From positions 59,006,797-59,070,796 of the forward strand of contig OX457042.1 in NCBI GenBank assembly GCA_949752735.1: 64,000 bases of DNA, read 5' to 3'. The position numbers and the translations under genes are program-made. Origin of the DNA: Lumbricus terrestris (lineage: Eukaryota; Annelida; Clitellata; Crassiclitellata; Lumbricidae). The notes under the pieces were generated by a model, which saw only the letters and a program-made list of their open reading frames with translations, searched no databases and had not been told where the DNA came from. Positions 21,834 to 32,867 of the stretch are shown here, one piece after another. Numbering within the stretch: position 1 is the first letter of the stretch; every line of letters begins with the position of its first letter.

Positions 21834-22359
21834 CATTTCTTATTTCTCTTTTACTTAAGTTCAATGTTTTACCATTTCTCATTTCTGATTCCCTAGGGTT
21901 ATTCTCTTCCCAACTGTATTCACTTAAATCCTCATAAGACTTCCATCTTACCTCTTCTAATGACTCGGTCTCTCTACCATAGTCATTAATATTCTTTCTC
22001 TCATTTATCAAATCCTTAGGATATGACCTCTTCTTGTCATTCCATGTTCTTCTTCTCCATCTATTCTCATCATAGTATACTCCACTTATTTCTCTCTGTT
22101 TACTCACAGATTCTTTACCATATGTTCTTCTACAGTATGGTTTATTTCCACAATACCTTCCCATAGTTTCAACACTATCACTATTGTCTCTGCATCTCCA
22201 ATTTGATTTATTAGACCTACCACTGTCTAATCCACTGTTCCTGTTGAACTCTCTAGACTTTTGTCTATAATTTCTCCTATTATCACTATTCACATATCTC
22301 TCGTTCCAACTTACACCTCTCCTATTCACTTCTTTATCATATGTATCTCTTCCATACAT
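21834..22359 (-). pseudogene. E2 polyprotein continuation after an in-frame stop
   Basis: The frame of the E2 gag continues after a TAG (22360-22362) for about 175 codons, rich in Arg, Asn and Glu, with no recognisable domain. It then runs into E3, which interrupts it. Whether the TAG is a mutation or a suppressible stop cannot be told from one copy. Confidence 0.6.
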
Positions 22360-24702
22360 CTATCCATCTTGTCTCTTAGATTGGATCTCATTTCTCCTGT
22401 AATTATTCACATTATTCCTCCAATCCACTTGCTGTCTTCTACATCTCTTCTTATTCTTATTAACGTCAGCTGATTCACATTTATCACCTGTGATCATATA
22501 TCTATCTGGCGTCTCTATTAACTTCAACGGTTCACCTTTGTAACACCTTCTCACTTTTGGCCTATCCAACAAGCCATTCTCCTTTACTTCGAGAACCTCG
22601 TCCGTTCTCTTCTCATCACCATTCCGTTCAGATGCTTTACCCCAGTAATTCTTCAATGTTTCATCTGTTTTCTGTAATTCCTTTATTTCTTTTGTGGTTA
22701 TATTCAGGTCGGGCATTTCTGTGACCTTGAGTGGTTTATATTTCACCACCTTCTTCGACTCAGCTCTCGTTTCTATCGCTGCTGTCGTTTGATGTGCGTC
22801 ACTGTTCATGACGTCATCACTTCCAACTTTCTCTATTACGTGATCATATTCCGTGCTCATTTCATCACTCTCGAATCTTACTTTCTTCTTGGCATCTTGC
22901 CAACGTGAATTAGCATTCACAATTCCCTTGAGTATTCCTTTATACCCAACTTTTTCTTTTTTCTCACTCATAATCGTCTCATCCACTTTCTCTCCTTTGT
23001 CACAATTAATCACATTTTCATCCGTGTTCTCATTCGTTACTGTATATTTCAACCCTCTCACGCGTCCAATAATTATCGGCTTTACTGGTTCATCCATAAC
23101 CATTGCCTCAACTTCACCAGCAAAATACTCGCTCTCAATGTTTACATTGGCTGTAGGAAAACACCTTAAGCTCCCATCAACTAGGATGCAGTGCGTTTCC
23201 TTCCCAGTCAAATCACTATCCTTGATTAGCGATCTCCTCACGATACATGTACTCGCTCCAGAATCGTAAAGACAATTGGCGTCTACGCCATTGACCTTCG
23301 CTTGACATTCGTCTATACTTTCAATGTCAATGCAACCATCTTTCCGTTCCGTAACTACCGTACTTGCTGCCATATGTTTCGGTACTTCTTCTTTACCTTT
23401 CCTATCCTGGCGTTCTACTGTTCTGTCAATTTCATTCGATTTCGTATTTTCATTCGCCTGTACAGCTCTGTACGCCCTATTCTCGTAAATCTGTACTGCT
23501 GCAGCTGTGTGTTTAACAAACCCTTTGGCTTTATGCACACAATCAAATGCTTTATGACCTACCTTACCACATGCAAAACAAGTTATCTTGTGTTCCGCTG
23601 CCTGCTCTCTATCTCTACTATATCCTCTATTCACATTTCCACTGTGATTTGTCTCTTTGTTCTGTCGCGTTTCGACTCTTCCTCTATTTACATTTCCTTG
23701 GAATTTCTCTCTCGATTTCTCTTCAAATGACTTTTCATTACCTCGGTCATTATTGAATCTCCCTTGAGGTTTTACAGAATTCTCTGCATATCTGTACCCA
23801 TGAGCTTCGATGTAAGATTCTGCACATGTCAATGTGTCCTTTAAGCTCATTTTTCCTTTCTCTTTAATGAACATCCTCAACTCATTACTACAAGTGAGTA
23901 AAAATTGATTTTTTAGCAGTAGATCTTCGATTCCTTCGTAGGTCTGCTCAAATCCAGCTTGTAGCAACCATTGCTGTAAATATCGTTGTATTCTGTAAAT
24001 GAAACTTGAAGGAGTCTCTCCTTGTTCCATCTTGCTAGTCTTAAACTTGTTACGATACCCTCCTTCTGTTAATTGGAATCTTTTCAGGAGATGCTTCTTT
24101 AAACAATCGTAGTCTTGTGTTTCTTCAGCCGACAAACGCTGGTACACTTCTAATGCATTTGATTCTAGATGTCGCGCTAGCATCAGCGACCATACATCTC
24201 TTGGTATCTCATATGTCGTACACGTACGCTCAAATCTGAGTAGGTACGCATCAAGACAATCTTTAGCCTCGTTAAATATCGGGAACTTAATGTTCTTCAT
24301 TCCCTTATGACCTTGGTTTCCTTGGTGGTTGTCACCCATCGTCATATAAGAATCTCCATCATCTCTGTTTCGTCCATCTCTCGATTCCATTTCTCTCAGT
24401 CTCATTTGAATCTCAAGCTTCTTATGCTCTAAAGCTTCATTCGCTTCTCTTGCAAGCCTCGCCTCATTCATCTCTGCTTCACGCATCAGTCTAGCATTAT
24501 CTGCTTCGCGTATCAGTCTAGCGTCAGCCATCCTCGCCATTTCTATTTCGTTTTCTCTTGCTGCTTTTGCTACCTCTCGTTCTTCCGTCCTCTGCTGTCT
24601 AAATTCGTTCTGTCTGTCTCTGACGAATACCTTCAGCTCTTCACCATCCAATGAGAGTGAACGTCCCATATCAATCCACTGTTGCCAGTCTGTGACGGCC
24701 AT
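22360..24702 (-). CDS. E2 Gag with protease
   Basis: 780 residues. An Ala/Glu/Arg-rich coiled coil (about 20-110) precedes a gag core with CLDAYLLRFERTCTTYEIPR (about 147) and EVYQRLSAEETQDYDCLKKH. Then come a zinc knuckle CFACGKVGHKAFDC (about 380) and a retroviral-type aspartic protease motif CLYDSGASTCIV (about 480). Gag would form particles and bind RNA; the protease would mature it. E1's gag is clearly related (LRLSAEQ/EVYSRLSAEQ-type core). The start is the first ATG after the 5' LTR and leader. Confidence 0.85.
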   Translation of the reverse strand: MAVTDWQQWIDMGRSLSLDGEELKVFVRDRQNEFRQQRTEEREVAKAARENEIEMARMADARLIREADNARLMREAEMNEARLAREANEALEHKKLEIQMRLREMESRDGRNRDDGDSYMTMGDNHQGNQGHKGMKNIKFPIFNEAKDCLDAYLLRFERTCTTYEIPRDVWSLMLARHLESNALEVYQRLSAEETQDYDCLKKHLLKRFQLTEGGYRNKFKTSKMEQGETPSSFIYRIQRYLQQWLLQAGFEQTYEGIEDLLLKNQFLLTCSNELRMFIKEKGKMSLKDTLTCAESYIEAHGYRYAENSVKPQGRFNNDRGNEKSFEEKSREKFQGNVNRGRVETRQNKETNHSGNVNRGYSRDREQAAEHKITCFACGKVGHKAFDCVHKAKGFVKHTAAAVQIYENRAYRAVQANENTKSNEIDRTVERQDRKGKEEVPKHMAASTVVTERKDGCIDIESIDECQAKVNGVDANCLYDSGASTCIVRRSLIKDSDLTGKETHCILVDGSLRCFPTANVNIESEYFAGEVEAMVMDEPVKPIIIGRVRGLKYTVTNENTDENVINCDKGEKVDETIMSEKKEKVGYKGILKGIVNANSRWQDAKKKVRFESDEMSTEYDHVIEKVGSDDVMNSDAHQTTAAIETRAESKKVVKYKPLKVTEMPDLNITTKEIKELQKTDETLKNYWGKASERNGDEKRTDEVLEVKENGLLDRPKVRRCYKGEPLKLIETPDRYMITGDKCESADVNKNKKRCRRQQVDWRNNVNNYRRNEIQSKRQDG

Positions 24703-25043
24703 TCTTACTTGCTCACTTTTGTCAAGTAGTAATAAATTTAACGCCCAACTAAGCGCTATACAATTTCACACTCGCTTATAATAATTATTAAAATTATTAT
24801 GCGTCACACTAGTGCGCCCTCTTAACGTAATACAATCTCTGGTGTATGTTACGCAATAAGGATTATCGCACCGACTCTAATGCTTAAATCTATACACGCG
24901 CTGCGCTGGCGTTGCGCTGTGCTTAACAATTTCCAAATAGATCGTCATTTTAATTAGCTTTGTCTCTTCAATATAAATGTCAGTAAAGTTCAATCTAATC
25001 AACAATAATATTGTCAATTTTATCCCGACGCAAGCCACCCATT
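24703..25043 (-). other. E2 leader
   Basis: Untranslated region between gag and the 5' LTR on the minus strand. A tgggtggcttgcgtcgg stretch just inside the LTR is a primer-binding candidate. Confidence 0.6.
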
Positions 25044-26278
25044 TGTAACGTTCACCGTTTTAAGCTTATTTTAGCAGGTAATTGAAAATGTACTGCATTT
25101 AAATGATCTGTTCAAAGAGAAACCAATTCTTTATAAATGTATAATATATTCGAAAACTGTTAAATAAACAATACAATTACGCAATGTTCCTATTTACTTA
25201 TTTGGCGTATCACTAATTATAATTATCTAAATGCTTATCTGTGCTCCACAGTTGAGATATATGACATATCGTTTCTGTAGTGTAAAACGGCCTTGAAATA
25301 ATTCTGCAGATCCTCTGTAGATATACTGTATGAAGATAAGCAACCCGGTGCTATATTTGAAGAAATAGTTCTGCAGATTCTCTGTAGATATACTGTATGA
25401 AGATAAGCAACCCAGTGCTATATTTGAAGAAATAGTTCTGCAGATTCTCTGTAGATATACTGTATGAAGATAAGCAACCCAGTGCTATATTTGAAGAAAT
25501 AGTTCTGCAGATTCTCTGTAGATATACTGTATGAAGATAAGCAACCCAGTGCTATATTTGAAGAGGATGATGAGATACTGCCAAGCTGTGGAATCCAGAT
25601 CGAATACCAGACGAGACAATATTCAATACATCCGTAGCATCAAATTATCATACTCCAATCAATGAGAATTTCCTTCCCAATTGAAAATGACCTTGAAATG
25701 TCAACCAGAGACAACGAGCCCAAAATCGTTTCTCTACACACGAAAATCGTTTCACCAACCGTCCCAATCACAATGTAGACTTCACGGACATTAGAGTTCG
25801 CAACTTTGAACTTCTAAATCGCCTCTACTCTCACACGAATGCCTCGTACTGTTTTACGACCAGATACGAGCATAATCCTCATCCTCACCATTGAATAAAC
25901 TTCAAATGAATTGCCAGCCACAACTGGACAACCATCTTTCTCAATGTTCATGTAAGGAATCAACCGTTTATGTCGAATTTCAATGACGTGGCTGTTTCCA
26001 TTCAATTCCGACCGTTAAGCTCATTTCGATGCTTTTTATTGGTTACGCGTCGATGCAAATGTTTTCGCTTACGTAGCGTCCGTAGTAACCGCTTGACGTC
26101 ACTATGACTGCCTTGCTCATATACGCAAGATTCGTGGGTTCCTAGTTACTAATCCACTAGACGCCAAATTATTAATCTAGATACGCCGACTAAATTATCT
26201 AGCTTAACTCCTACTTAGAATTAACACTTAATACTAGATAAGTTAGTTTGATAGATAATAGCGATTTAATACGCTACA
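25044..26278 (-). repeat. E2 5' LTR
   Basis: Right LTR of E2, 1235 bp, including the same four 67-bp units (about 25298-25563). Confidence 0.95.
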
Positions 26279-26283
26279 TAGGG

Positions 26284-27459
26284 TTACCTTCAGACCAGCC
26301 GGGATCTATAATGAGGAGTTAAGAGGAAAATTACATTATAAATGGACCATGACAATTTGCAAATGCATATTAATTATATTGTGTATAAGCTTATAGTTCA
26401 ACTGAATGAACGATCGGATGAATGAGTGAATTTATGAATGATTTGATGGATGAATGAAACTGAAATTATTCAATCGATGCATAACAACTCAAAATTAATA
26501 GTCCAAAAAGTAAAAACAATCTTAAGAAGGTTCGGTTAGAATCATACGTCCATGATGACGACAATAGATTATCTATGAAATCAATATTTAACAAACATAC
26601 ACAATACAAAATACCGTGGACCCCCGGGACGGCGGAGTGGCGCGTGGGGAGGGCGACGAGGCAACAATCCGCATGGATGATCGTGGCGCGGCGTGTGGTA
26701 CGTATCCTGCATGCATGGATCGACGAAGGTGAAGTATAAGGTCGGCAACACAGTCCCTTCTCAGAAGTGGATATCACGGAGAGCTTGGCGAATTTCTGGA
26801 AGATTCCGTCGGCGAGTCCGCATGGGGTCGATATGAGGATAGGCTCCTGCCCCTTCAGAGCCGATCAGGCGTCGTACCGACTCCTCGGCTCGTCGTATCG
26901 GGTACGCAGGCCTATTATCCCGGTCCGTTGTTCCACGGAGTCCGTAGCCCTTCGTCGTCACAACGTCTACCTTTACTCGATCGTCGCCATCACCGTTTCT
27001 CGCTGCTCGGCCTCTACACTCGAGGCCGTCGAGGCTTCCAGCAAGCACGTCCACTCGTTCCCTTTCCCTTGCCGTCCAGACTTCAACTCCTTCTTCGGCC
27101 GCTCGTATATGTATTCCATTGGCCTCGAGGTACTCCCCCCAGTTGCCTTCTCCTCCCCCCACGCCCAGGTTTGGGCCGCCCGAACGGGTGGGCCACTCCG
27201 CCCAGGGTGGATGGGGAGGGTAGGACTTTCTTCGCCACGCCCAGGTCGTCGAGGTCACCGATCCTCCGCGAGGTCACGAGGTCACTCGTGTCGTGAGAAG
27301 CAGGAGAGAGAGTGCACCACTCCGCCCAAGGTGATGGGGAGGGGTAGCCTACTCCGCCAGAATATATATTTATATATAGACTATATAATACATGCATAAT
27401 GGTTTCTATATTATATATAGATTTTATAGCCTATACGAAAAATGTTCGACTCTACAACA
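26284..27459 (-). repeat. E1 3' LTR, main part
   Basis: Continues the LTR begun at 11593-11628 on the other side of E2. It differs from 30811-32017 by small changes such as cgtggggagggcgac against cgtgggagggcaac. Long open frames in this GC-rich LTR (26767-27399 +, 26761-27258 -) recur in the other LTR and show no family signature. Confidence 0.93.
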
Positions 27460-28033
27460 ATGAGTCCCCTTTCTTCGAAGATTTGGTAACAAATCTCGCC
27501 GAGTTGAGACATTACTTCGTATAGACCTATGAGTACGATTAAATTAATCATAATTATTATCAACATTTATTATAGACATTTTTGATCCAGTTGAAGAAGA
27601 ATGCTGTTCATGCGTAATGTGCATAATTCCTCAGTATGTGGCCTTGGCACCTTGTTTATTTTCAATGCAGAGCGGATATATTATTCCTTTTACCTATTAT
27701 GCTATTATGCTTAGTCTAGCGGCATTCTGTTTCACCTATAGTTTGTACGCATACCAGTTAAACTTTTGTAAAGTCCAGATCAGTGCCAAACCTTTTCTTT
27801 CTTCGACTAAGATCTATGCATTCCCTTCCTGTCAACTTTTATTTACCTATGATATCATGAGCCACTTAAATTTCCCAATCCTATTCACCAATGTTAAGCT
27901 TATTGTTCTGGCTACAACAAGAAAGCTTGCTCGTCTTAAATGAGAGCAGAACCCGCCTTCTTCTCATGTTCGATAACATCTCACTGGTCCTTAACATCTG
28001 TACCTCTTTCCCTTATTTTATTAACTCCCTTGA
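27460..28033. other. E1 interior, non-coding
   Basis: Between the 3' LTR and the end of the protease frame. A 108-codon + strand frame at 27617-27943 is hydrophobic with no recognisable family and lies inside the retroelement; I do not call it a gene. Confidence 0.5.
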
Positions 28034-29402
28034 CTAAACATTTGACCCCTTTCTTCTAGGACCTTTCTGCCACCTCCCTGACGTATAATAACATGGCACT
28101 TCTTTTCGCCTATCAAAACCTTCCTTCTTCCTCCAGCTCAGTACATCTTTACTCCTAAACGCGTCATCAAAATTATTCATGCGTTTGCTCTCAGGCTCAC
28201 CCGCCGCCTTAATAGGTCCATCTACTATTCTGTAAGTTTTCCATTCCCTTCCATCATTGCCTCTCTTAGACTCCGAAACTCTTCTCCTCGAGTTTAGCAA
28301 TGTCTTCCTTACCCATGGTCCATTATTCCAGTTTTCTCCACGACCACACATTCTTGATTCATTTTGCGCCTGTGCTCTTGAACATGATCCTGGGTTCGGC
28401 CGTCGCCATTCTAAGCAGTCTCCTCTGTCTTTCATCCTATCATTACGCCCAACATCAGCATGTTTATCTCTCCAATTTGTCGCGTTATACTTCCTATAGC
28501 CGCGTCTATCACTCGCCCTATATCCTTCCCCACTTCTCTCTGTGTTGGTTTCATTCCCTGCGTACGCTGGTATGTTGGGACCAGCCCGTGTCGGGTGGAG
28601 GGATGCACCCTTAATGTTTCCTATGAGCAGGTCGGCCGCAGGATTATTCATGCATAGGGCCAGCGTCCTACCCTGAAAGAAAGGTGATACTATATCCACT
28701 TCTGCTTCTGGACAGCTAACCTCGGTCCCGTCCGCTAGCCTACAGGTCCTCGATCTCCCGGTTAGCCTGGTGGGGTCGATTAGCGATTTTCTCACTATGA
28801 CCGTTGTACAGCCAGAATCTCTAATGCAGTCTATTAGTTTATTGCCTAGCAGGGCCCTGAATCTGAGCATCCCGCCTCCTGCCTGATATACCTCAAAGAC
28901 CGCTTGGCCACCGGCTGGGACATCTGGTCTATGACAGAATTTCATACATTGTGAACAGCCTGCTCTGTTGTGGGCTACGCATAAGGCGTAGGCAACGCCG
29001 TTGGGCCCTTGCGGCTCCGCCTCGTTATTAGTGCCCCCTTCTCCTTCCCTTACATCCTGCATCACGGATGCCGTGTGGGAATCTCCCCCGCAACTCTGCT
29101 GATGTGGGGATGGATTGTCTGTTTGTGTGTCGCCCTGTTGCTGCCTCTTGAAGGCGTAGCCGCATCGTGATGCTGTGTGGGAGGGACTAAAGCAGGTCCA
29201 GCAGAGCCTCTGACCTGGTCCCGCCCTTTGCTGCTGCCTGATGACCGGTCTCCTCTGGCCCAGCTGCTCGCGCACTGGCTCATTGAATGCCACCGTCTGG
29301 CGCTGTCGGTCAAACGCTTCCTCATTTGAATATCTGCCCCCACTGTCTTCCTTATGGGCGTCTATGAAACTCTGGGCTAATTGTGTTATCTTCTCAATTC
29401 TC
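28034..29402 (-). pseudogene. E1 Gag C-terminal part with zinc knuckle and protease
   Basis: The open part (28034-29293, 419 residues, reading on upstream to the inserted MITE) has a zinc knuckle CWTCFSPSHTASRC, a further Cys/His patch (CSQCMKFCHRP) and a protease-like IRDSGCTTVIVRKSLI. The tail is Arg/Asn/Gly-rich without domains and ends before any RT. It is the 3' half of a gag cut by the MITE at 29403-29556. Confidence 0.8.
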
Positions 29403-29556
29403 CATGGGCGGAGTTTGGTTTCCGCTCTTGGAGGGGCTAAAGCCTTCTTGGGGGGCTAAGCCCGTGAAAAGATACTATTTACACGGTAAAAGAAAAGAAT
29501 TTTGGTCTTCTTGGGGGGGCTTAGCTCCCCCTAGCCCCTGATAAACTCCGCCCATG
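29403..29556. mobile_element. 154-bp hAT-type MITE inside E1 gag
   Basis: The ends CATGGGCGGAGTTTgg and aaACTCCGCCCATG are inverted repeats, flanked by the perfect 8-bp duplication CAATTCTC (29395-29402, 29557-29564). Inside are ggggggctaagcc and ggcttagctccccc, also inverted. A related 60-bp piece is at 39892-39951. Its insertion breaks the gag frame. Confidence 0.93.
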
Positions 29557-30379
29557 CAATTCTCTTTTCCGCACGTTCCTTTATGTAAACTGATACCTCC
29601 ATAGGCAAAGCAGACAAAACCCTTTCTCTGAGAATGACTTCCTTCACTGCCTCGTATGATTGTTCCACCCCTTCCAGGTCAAGCCATCGAGCCCAGTACC
29701 CGTCTATTCTGGCTAGAAACTGGGGAATTGTTTCTGCTGTCTCGAGTTTAGCGCCATAAAATCGTTTTCTGAAGCCTTCTGCGTTCAGCTGGTATCTGTC
29801 AAGAAGAGCATGTTTCAATGCGGTGTAATCATTTGCCTGCTCTGCGCTTAGCCTCGAATAAACTTCAAGCGCTTGGCCAGTTAGCAAAGCAGACAAATAC
29901 AGTGGTCTCCGTTCCACCCTCCAATCCATGCTATCAGCATACCGTTCGAATCGCGTCAAATAAGAATCGATATTGTCACGAGTCTCATCGAATGGCGGTA
30001 GTTTAGGCAGCTTACCTCCTCTGCCTGAGATCCTAGCCCTTTCATAAGAGCCACTGCTATTGTTATGGGCCTCGTCTTCCAATTCTTCACGGTCCCGTGC
30101 GATGACCGATACTTTTAACTTTAACACTTCCAACTCGTGTCTGCGGATCGCCTCTCTTTCTGCTTCTTGCCTTTCTCTTTCTCTTTCTCTTTCTCTTTCT
30201 TCTCTTTCCCTCTCCTTATCTCTTTCTTCTCTCTCTCTTTCTTGCGTTTCGAGGGCCAGCCGGCGTTCTTCTCGCGCCGCAGCCTGCTGCTCGCCAACGA
30301 AAATTCTTAGCTCATCACCTGCAAGACCTAATTCCTTACCTGCCGCCGTTAAGGCAGAAATCTCCATGCTAAAATTCAC
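29557..30379 (-). pseudogene. E1 Gag N-terminal part
   Basis: ATG at 30379. An Arg/Glu-rich coiled coil (about 35-110, with EREREERERERERER runs) precedes the gag core: KLPKLPPFDETRDNIDSYL, TRFERYADSMDW, ALEVYSRLSAEQANDYTALK and RDRYQLN-like helices. It resembles E2 gag in order and motifs. The frame enters the MITE at 29556, so the product is truncated. Confidence 0.85.
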
Positions 30380-30810
30380 AGATGCAATGAGACTGTCAAA
30401 ATGCGACTATTCAATTCACCCTCTTACTCACATCAAGACAAACCGATAAACTTCTCAATTCCTAAGTCTACTATAATCAGTCACAGAAACTTATCCTAAC
30501 AGGATCAAAATAATATTCTCAATGCCCTATAAGGACTGACCGTCTACACCAGCCTGAATCCTACTCTCGCTTGATTTGAGATCAATTAAACGTTGTCACC
30601 TCGAATCCCGACTATGAGGTAAAAGGACCCAGCCGCAATTAAAAGGATCACAAACATAAATATCACTCAGTCAGTCGTATGAAGTAGATCTTCACGAGGA
30701 AGCACCTCAATGGAATTAACCACCAGCAGCCAGAACAATAAATTAATTAATGCTCCGTGCTGGACGACCAAATGCAGTGACGTGGCCCTGCTCCTGGCAG
30801 GCTCGCCAAT
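30380..30810 (-). other. E1 leader
   Basis: Untranslated stretch between the gag start and the 5' LTR on the minus strand, with the primer-binding candidate at its outer end. No gene. Confidence 0.6.
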
Positions 30811-32017
30811 TGTTGTGGTCCTATCTAATTTAATGGCCTTATAGGGTTACCTTCAGACCAGCCGGGATCTATAATGAGGAGTTAAGAGGAAAATTACATT
30901 ATAAATGGACCATGACAATTTGCAAATGCATATTAATTATATTGTGTATAAGCTTATAGTTCAACTGAATGAACGATCGGATGAATGAGTGAATTTATGA
31001 ATGATGTGATGGATGAATGAAACTGAAATTATTCAATCGATGCATAACAACTCAAAATTAATAGTCCAAAAAGTAAAAACAATCTTAAGAAGGTTCGGTT
31101 AGAATCATACGTCCATGATGACGACAATAGATTATCTATGAAATCAATATTTAACAAACATACACAATACAAAATACCGTGGACCCCCGGGACGGCGGAG
31201 TGGCGCGTGGGAGGGCAACGAGGCAACAATCCGCATGGATGATCGTGGCGCGGCGTGTGGTACGTATCCTGCATGCATGGATCGACGAAGGTGAAGTATA
31301 AGGTCGGCAACACAGTCCCTTCTCAGAAGTGGATATCACGGAGAGCTTGGCGAATTTCTGGAAGATTCCGTCGGCGAGTCCGCATGGGGTCGATATGAGG
31401 ATAGGCTCCTGCCCCTTCAGAGCCGATCAGGCGTCGTACCGACTCCTCGGCTCGTCGTATCGGGTACGCAGGCCTATTATCCCGGTCCGTTGTTCCACGG
31501 AGTCCGTAGCCCTTCGTCGTCACAACGTCTACCTTTACTCGATCGTCGCCATCACCGTTTCTCGCTGCTCGGCCTCTACACTCGAGGCCGTCGAGGCTTC
31601 CAGCAAGCACGTCCACTCGTTCCCTTTCCCTTGCCGTCCAGACTTCAACTCCTTCTTCGGCCGCTCGTATATGTATTCCATTGGCCTCGAGGTACCCCCC
31701 GAGTTGCCTTCTCCTCCCCCACGCCCAGGTTTGGGCCGCCCGAACGGGTGGGCCACTCCGCCCAGGGTGGATGGGGAGGGTAGGACTTTCTTCGCCACGC
31801 CCAGGTCGTCGAGGTCACCGATCCTCCGCGAGGTCACGAGGTCACTCGTGTCGTGAGAAGCAGGAGAGAGTGCACCACTCCGCCCAAGGTGATGGGGAGG
31901 GGTAGCCTACTCCGCCAGAATATATATTTATATATAGACTATATAATACATGCATAATGGTTTCTATATTATATATAGATTTTATAGCCTATACGAAAAA
32001 TGTTCGACTCTACAACA
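30811..32017 (-). repeat. E1 5' LTR
   Basis: Complete 1207-bp LTR, tgttgtgg...tacaaca, followed by the CATGT duplication. Confidence 0.95.
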
Positions 32018-32481
32018 CATGTATACTGGGCATGTTCCTTGCACACATTGCATGTACAGGCTGCACAGATTATGCTGGCCTTTATTTATCTTTTTCATTT
32101 GGAAAAATGGAACATAGTGCACGTTTCTTCGACAGGGTTGGAGACGACATCGTGTACATTCTCAGCATCTGATCAGCGGTGTCTACAACTGTACACCTTC
32201 CATAAATTGTAATCCATAATAATGATTGGCTTCTTTTATGGAATATAATTGTTGTTTATCTCTACCTGACTGTGCAATTGCATGCTGCTGAGCAGGACTA
32301 CAGCTTTTCCTTTCTTTGAACAGTACGACACCAGTGCTGCATCGTCAGGGAAGCTAAAAATGGAAGTGAGGGCTTTGCGACCTTTTGTGGTAACAAAATG
32401 AGTCGGAAGTTCCTTTCTGTTGGGCTTCGTAATTGTGGTGATTTGATTAGATAAATATGTATATAAATTATTATCTAACAC
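32018..32481 (-). pseudogene. piggyBac transposase C-terminal remnant
   Basis: On the minus strand 32236-32481 encodes TTKGRKALTSIFSFPDDAA then LVSYCSKKGKAVVLLSSMQL. The 'SYxxKKxKAVxLLSxM' motif is characteristic of the end of the piggyBac (DDE_Tnp_1_7) catalytic domain. At 32018-32130 a Cys-rich stretch (CAACTCNVCKEH) fits the C-terminal zinc-binding tail. A shift separates the parts and E1 cuts the end. Confidence 0.75.
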
Positions 32482-32867
32482 AGATTTTCTTCAGATCATG
32501 CTATAGAAAGGATTTATAAATTATAATTATGAATTATTTCTAAGGATACCATTGAAAGTATTCAAGAAAGCTACTGGGGTCAAAAATGACCCTACTGGTA
32601 CTCAATGCTATAAAAGTTTGCCAACGCCTTCTGGTGATAAACAAGGGAAAACCTGGGAAATATTAATTGATATTTCGATAGAGACAAGGTACATCTTGAA
32701 AGTCACAAATATTAAATAAATTTGCACGAACAGATTTTGCGCAGTGTAGGCTACAGTCAAAGTGGACTTGGGGTCATTTCACTCACTTTGCAATATAAGG
32801 CGCGTATTATTATTTACTCTATTCTATATGTGTTCTTTATTTTAGTCGTGTGTGCTTTTTCCACAAG

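Larger units (their letters stand above)
11629..26278 (-). mobile_element. E2: LTR retrotransposon inserted in the left LTR of E1
   Basis: LTRs of 1235 bp (11629-12863 and 25044-26278) start TGTAACGTTCACC and end ATACGCTACA. TAGGG flanks both sides (11624-11628 and 26279-26283) as the target duplication. I noticed only one clear difference between the LTRs (cgcaatattcg near 12718, cgcaagattcg near 26127), so the insertion is young. The element reads on the minus strand: gag and protease at 22360-24702, then a partial RT and RNase H at 13028-13906. Integrase and the N-terminal half of RT are missing. E3 is inserted in its interior. Confidence 0.95.
11593..32017 (-). mobile_element. E1: LTR retrotransposon, gag-protease only
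   Basis: LTRs start TGTTGTGGTCC and end CTCTACAACA. The right LTR is 30811-32017 (the 5' LTR of this minus-strand element). The left LTR is 11593-11628 plus 26284-27459, split by E2. The target duplication CATGT flanks both sides (11588-11592, 32018-32022). The interior (27460-30810) holds gag and protease frames only; no reverse transcriptase, RNase H or integrase is seen, so E1 is probably non-autonomous. A primer-binding site candidate beginning tggcgagcctgcc lies just inside the right LTR. The LTRs differ at only a few places. Confidence 0.92.
11302..32647 (-). mobile_element. piggyBac-like relic, split by LTR element E1
   Basis: The left part is 11302-11592 and the right part 32018-32647; E1 lies between. 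The left end reads CCCTCAG directly after TTAA (11298-11301), the piggyBac target site. Inside both ends lies an inverted ctgagtaccagt-ggggtca / (reverse) ttgagtaccagt-agggtca block. The right end is cttgtttatcaccagaa in reverse; its outer flank is aaaa, not TTAA, so that boundary is uncertain. Transposase remains lie at 32018-32481. Without E1 the relic is under 1 kb, so most of the transposase had been lost. Confidence 0.65.

Noticed and set aside
26767..27399. 210-aa + strand frame and overlapping minus-strand frames
   Set aside because: They lie in the E1 LTR and recur, with changes in length, in the other LTR. No domain is visible.
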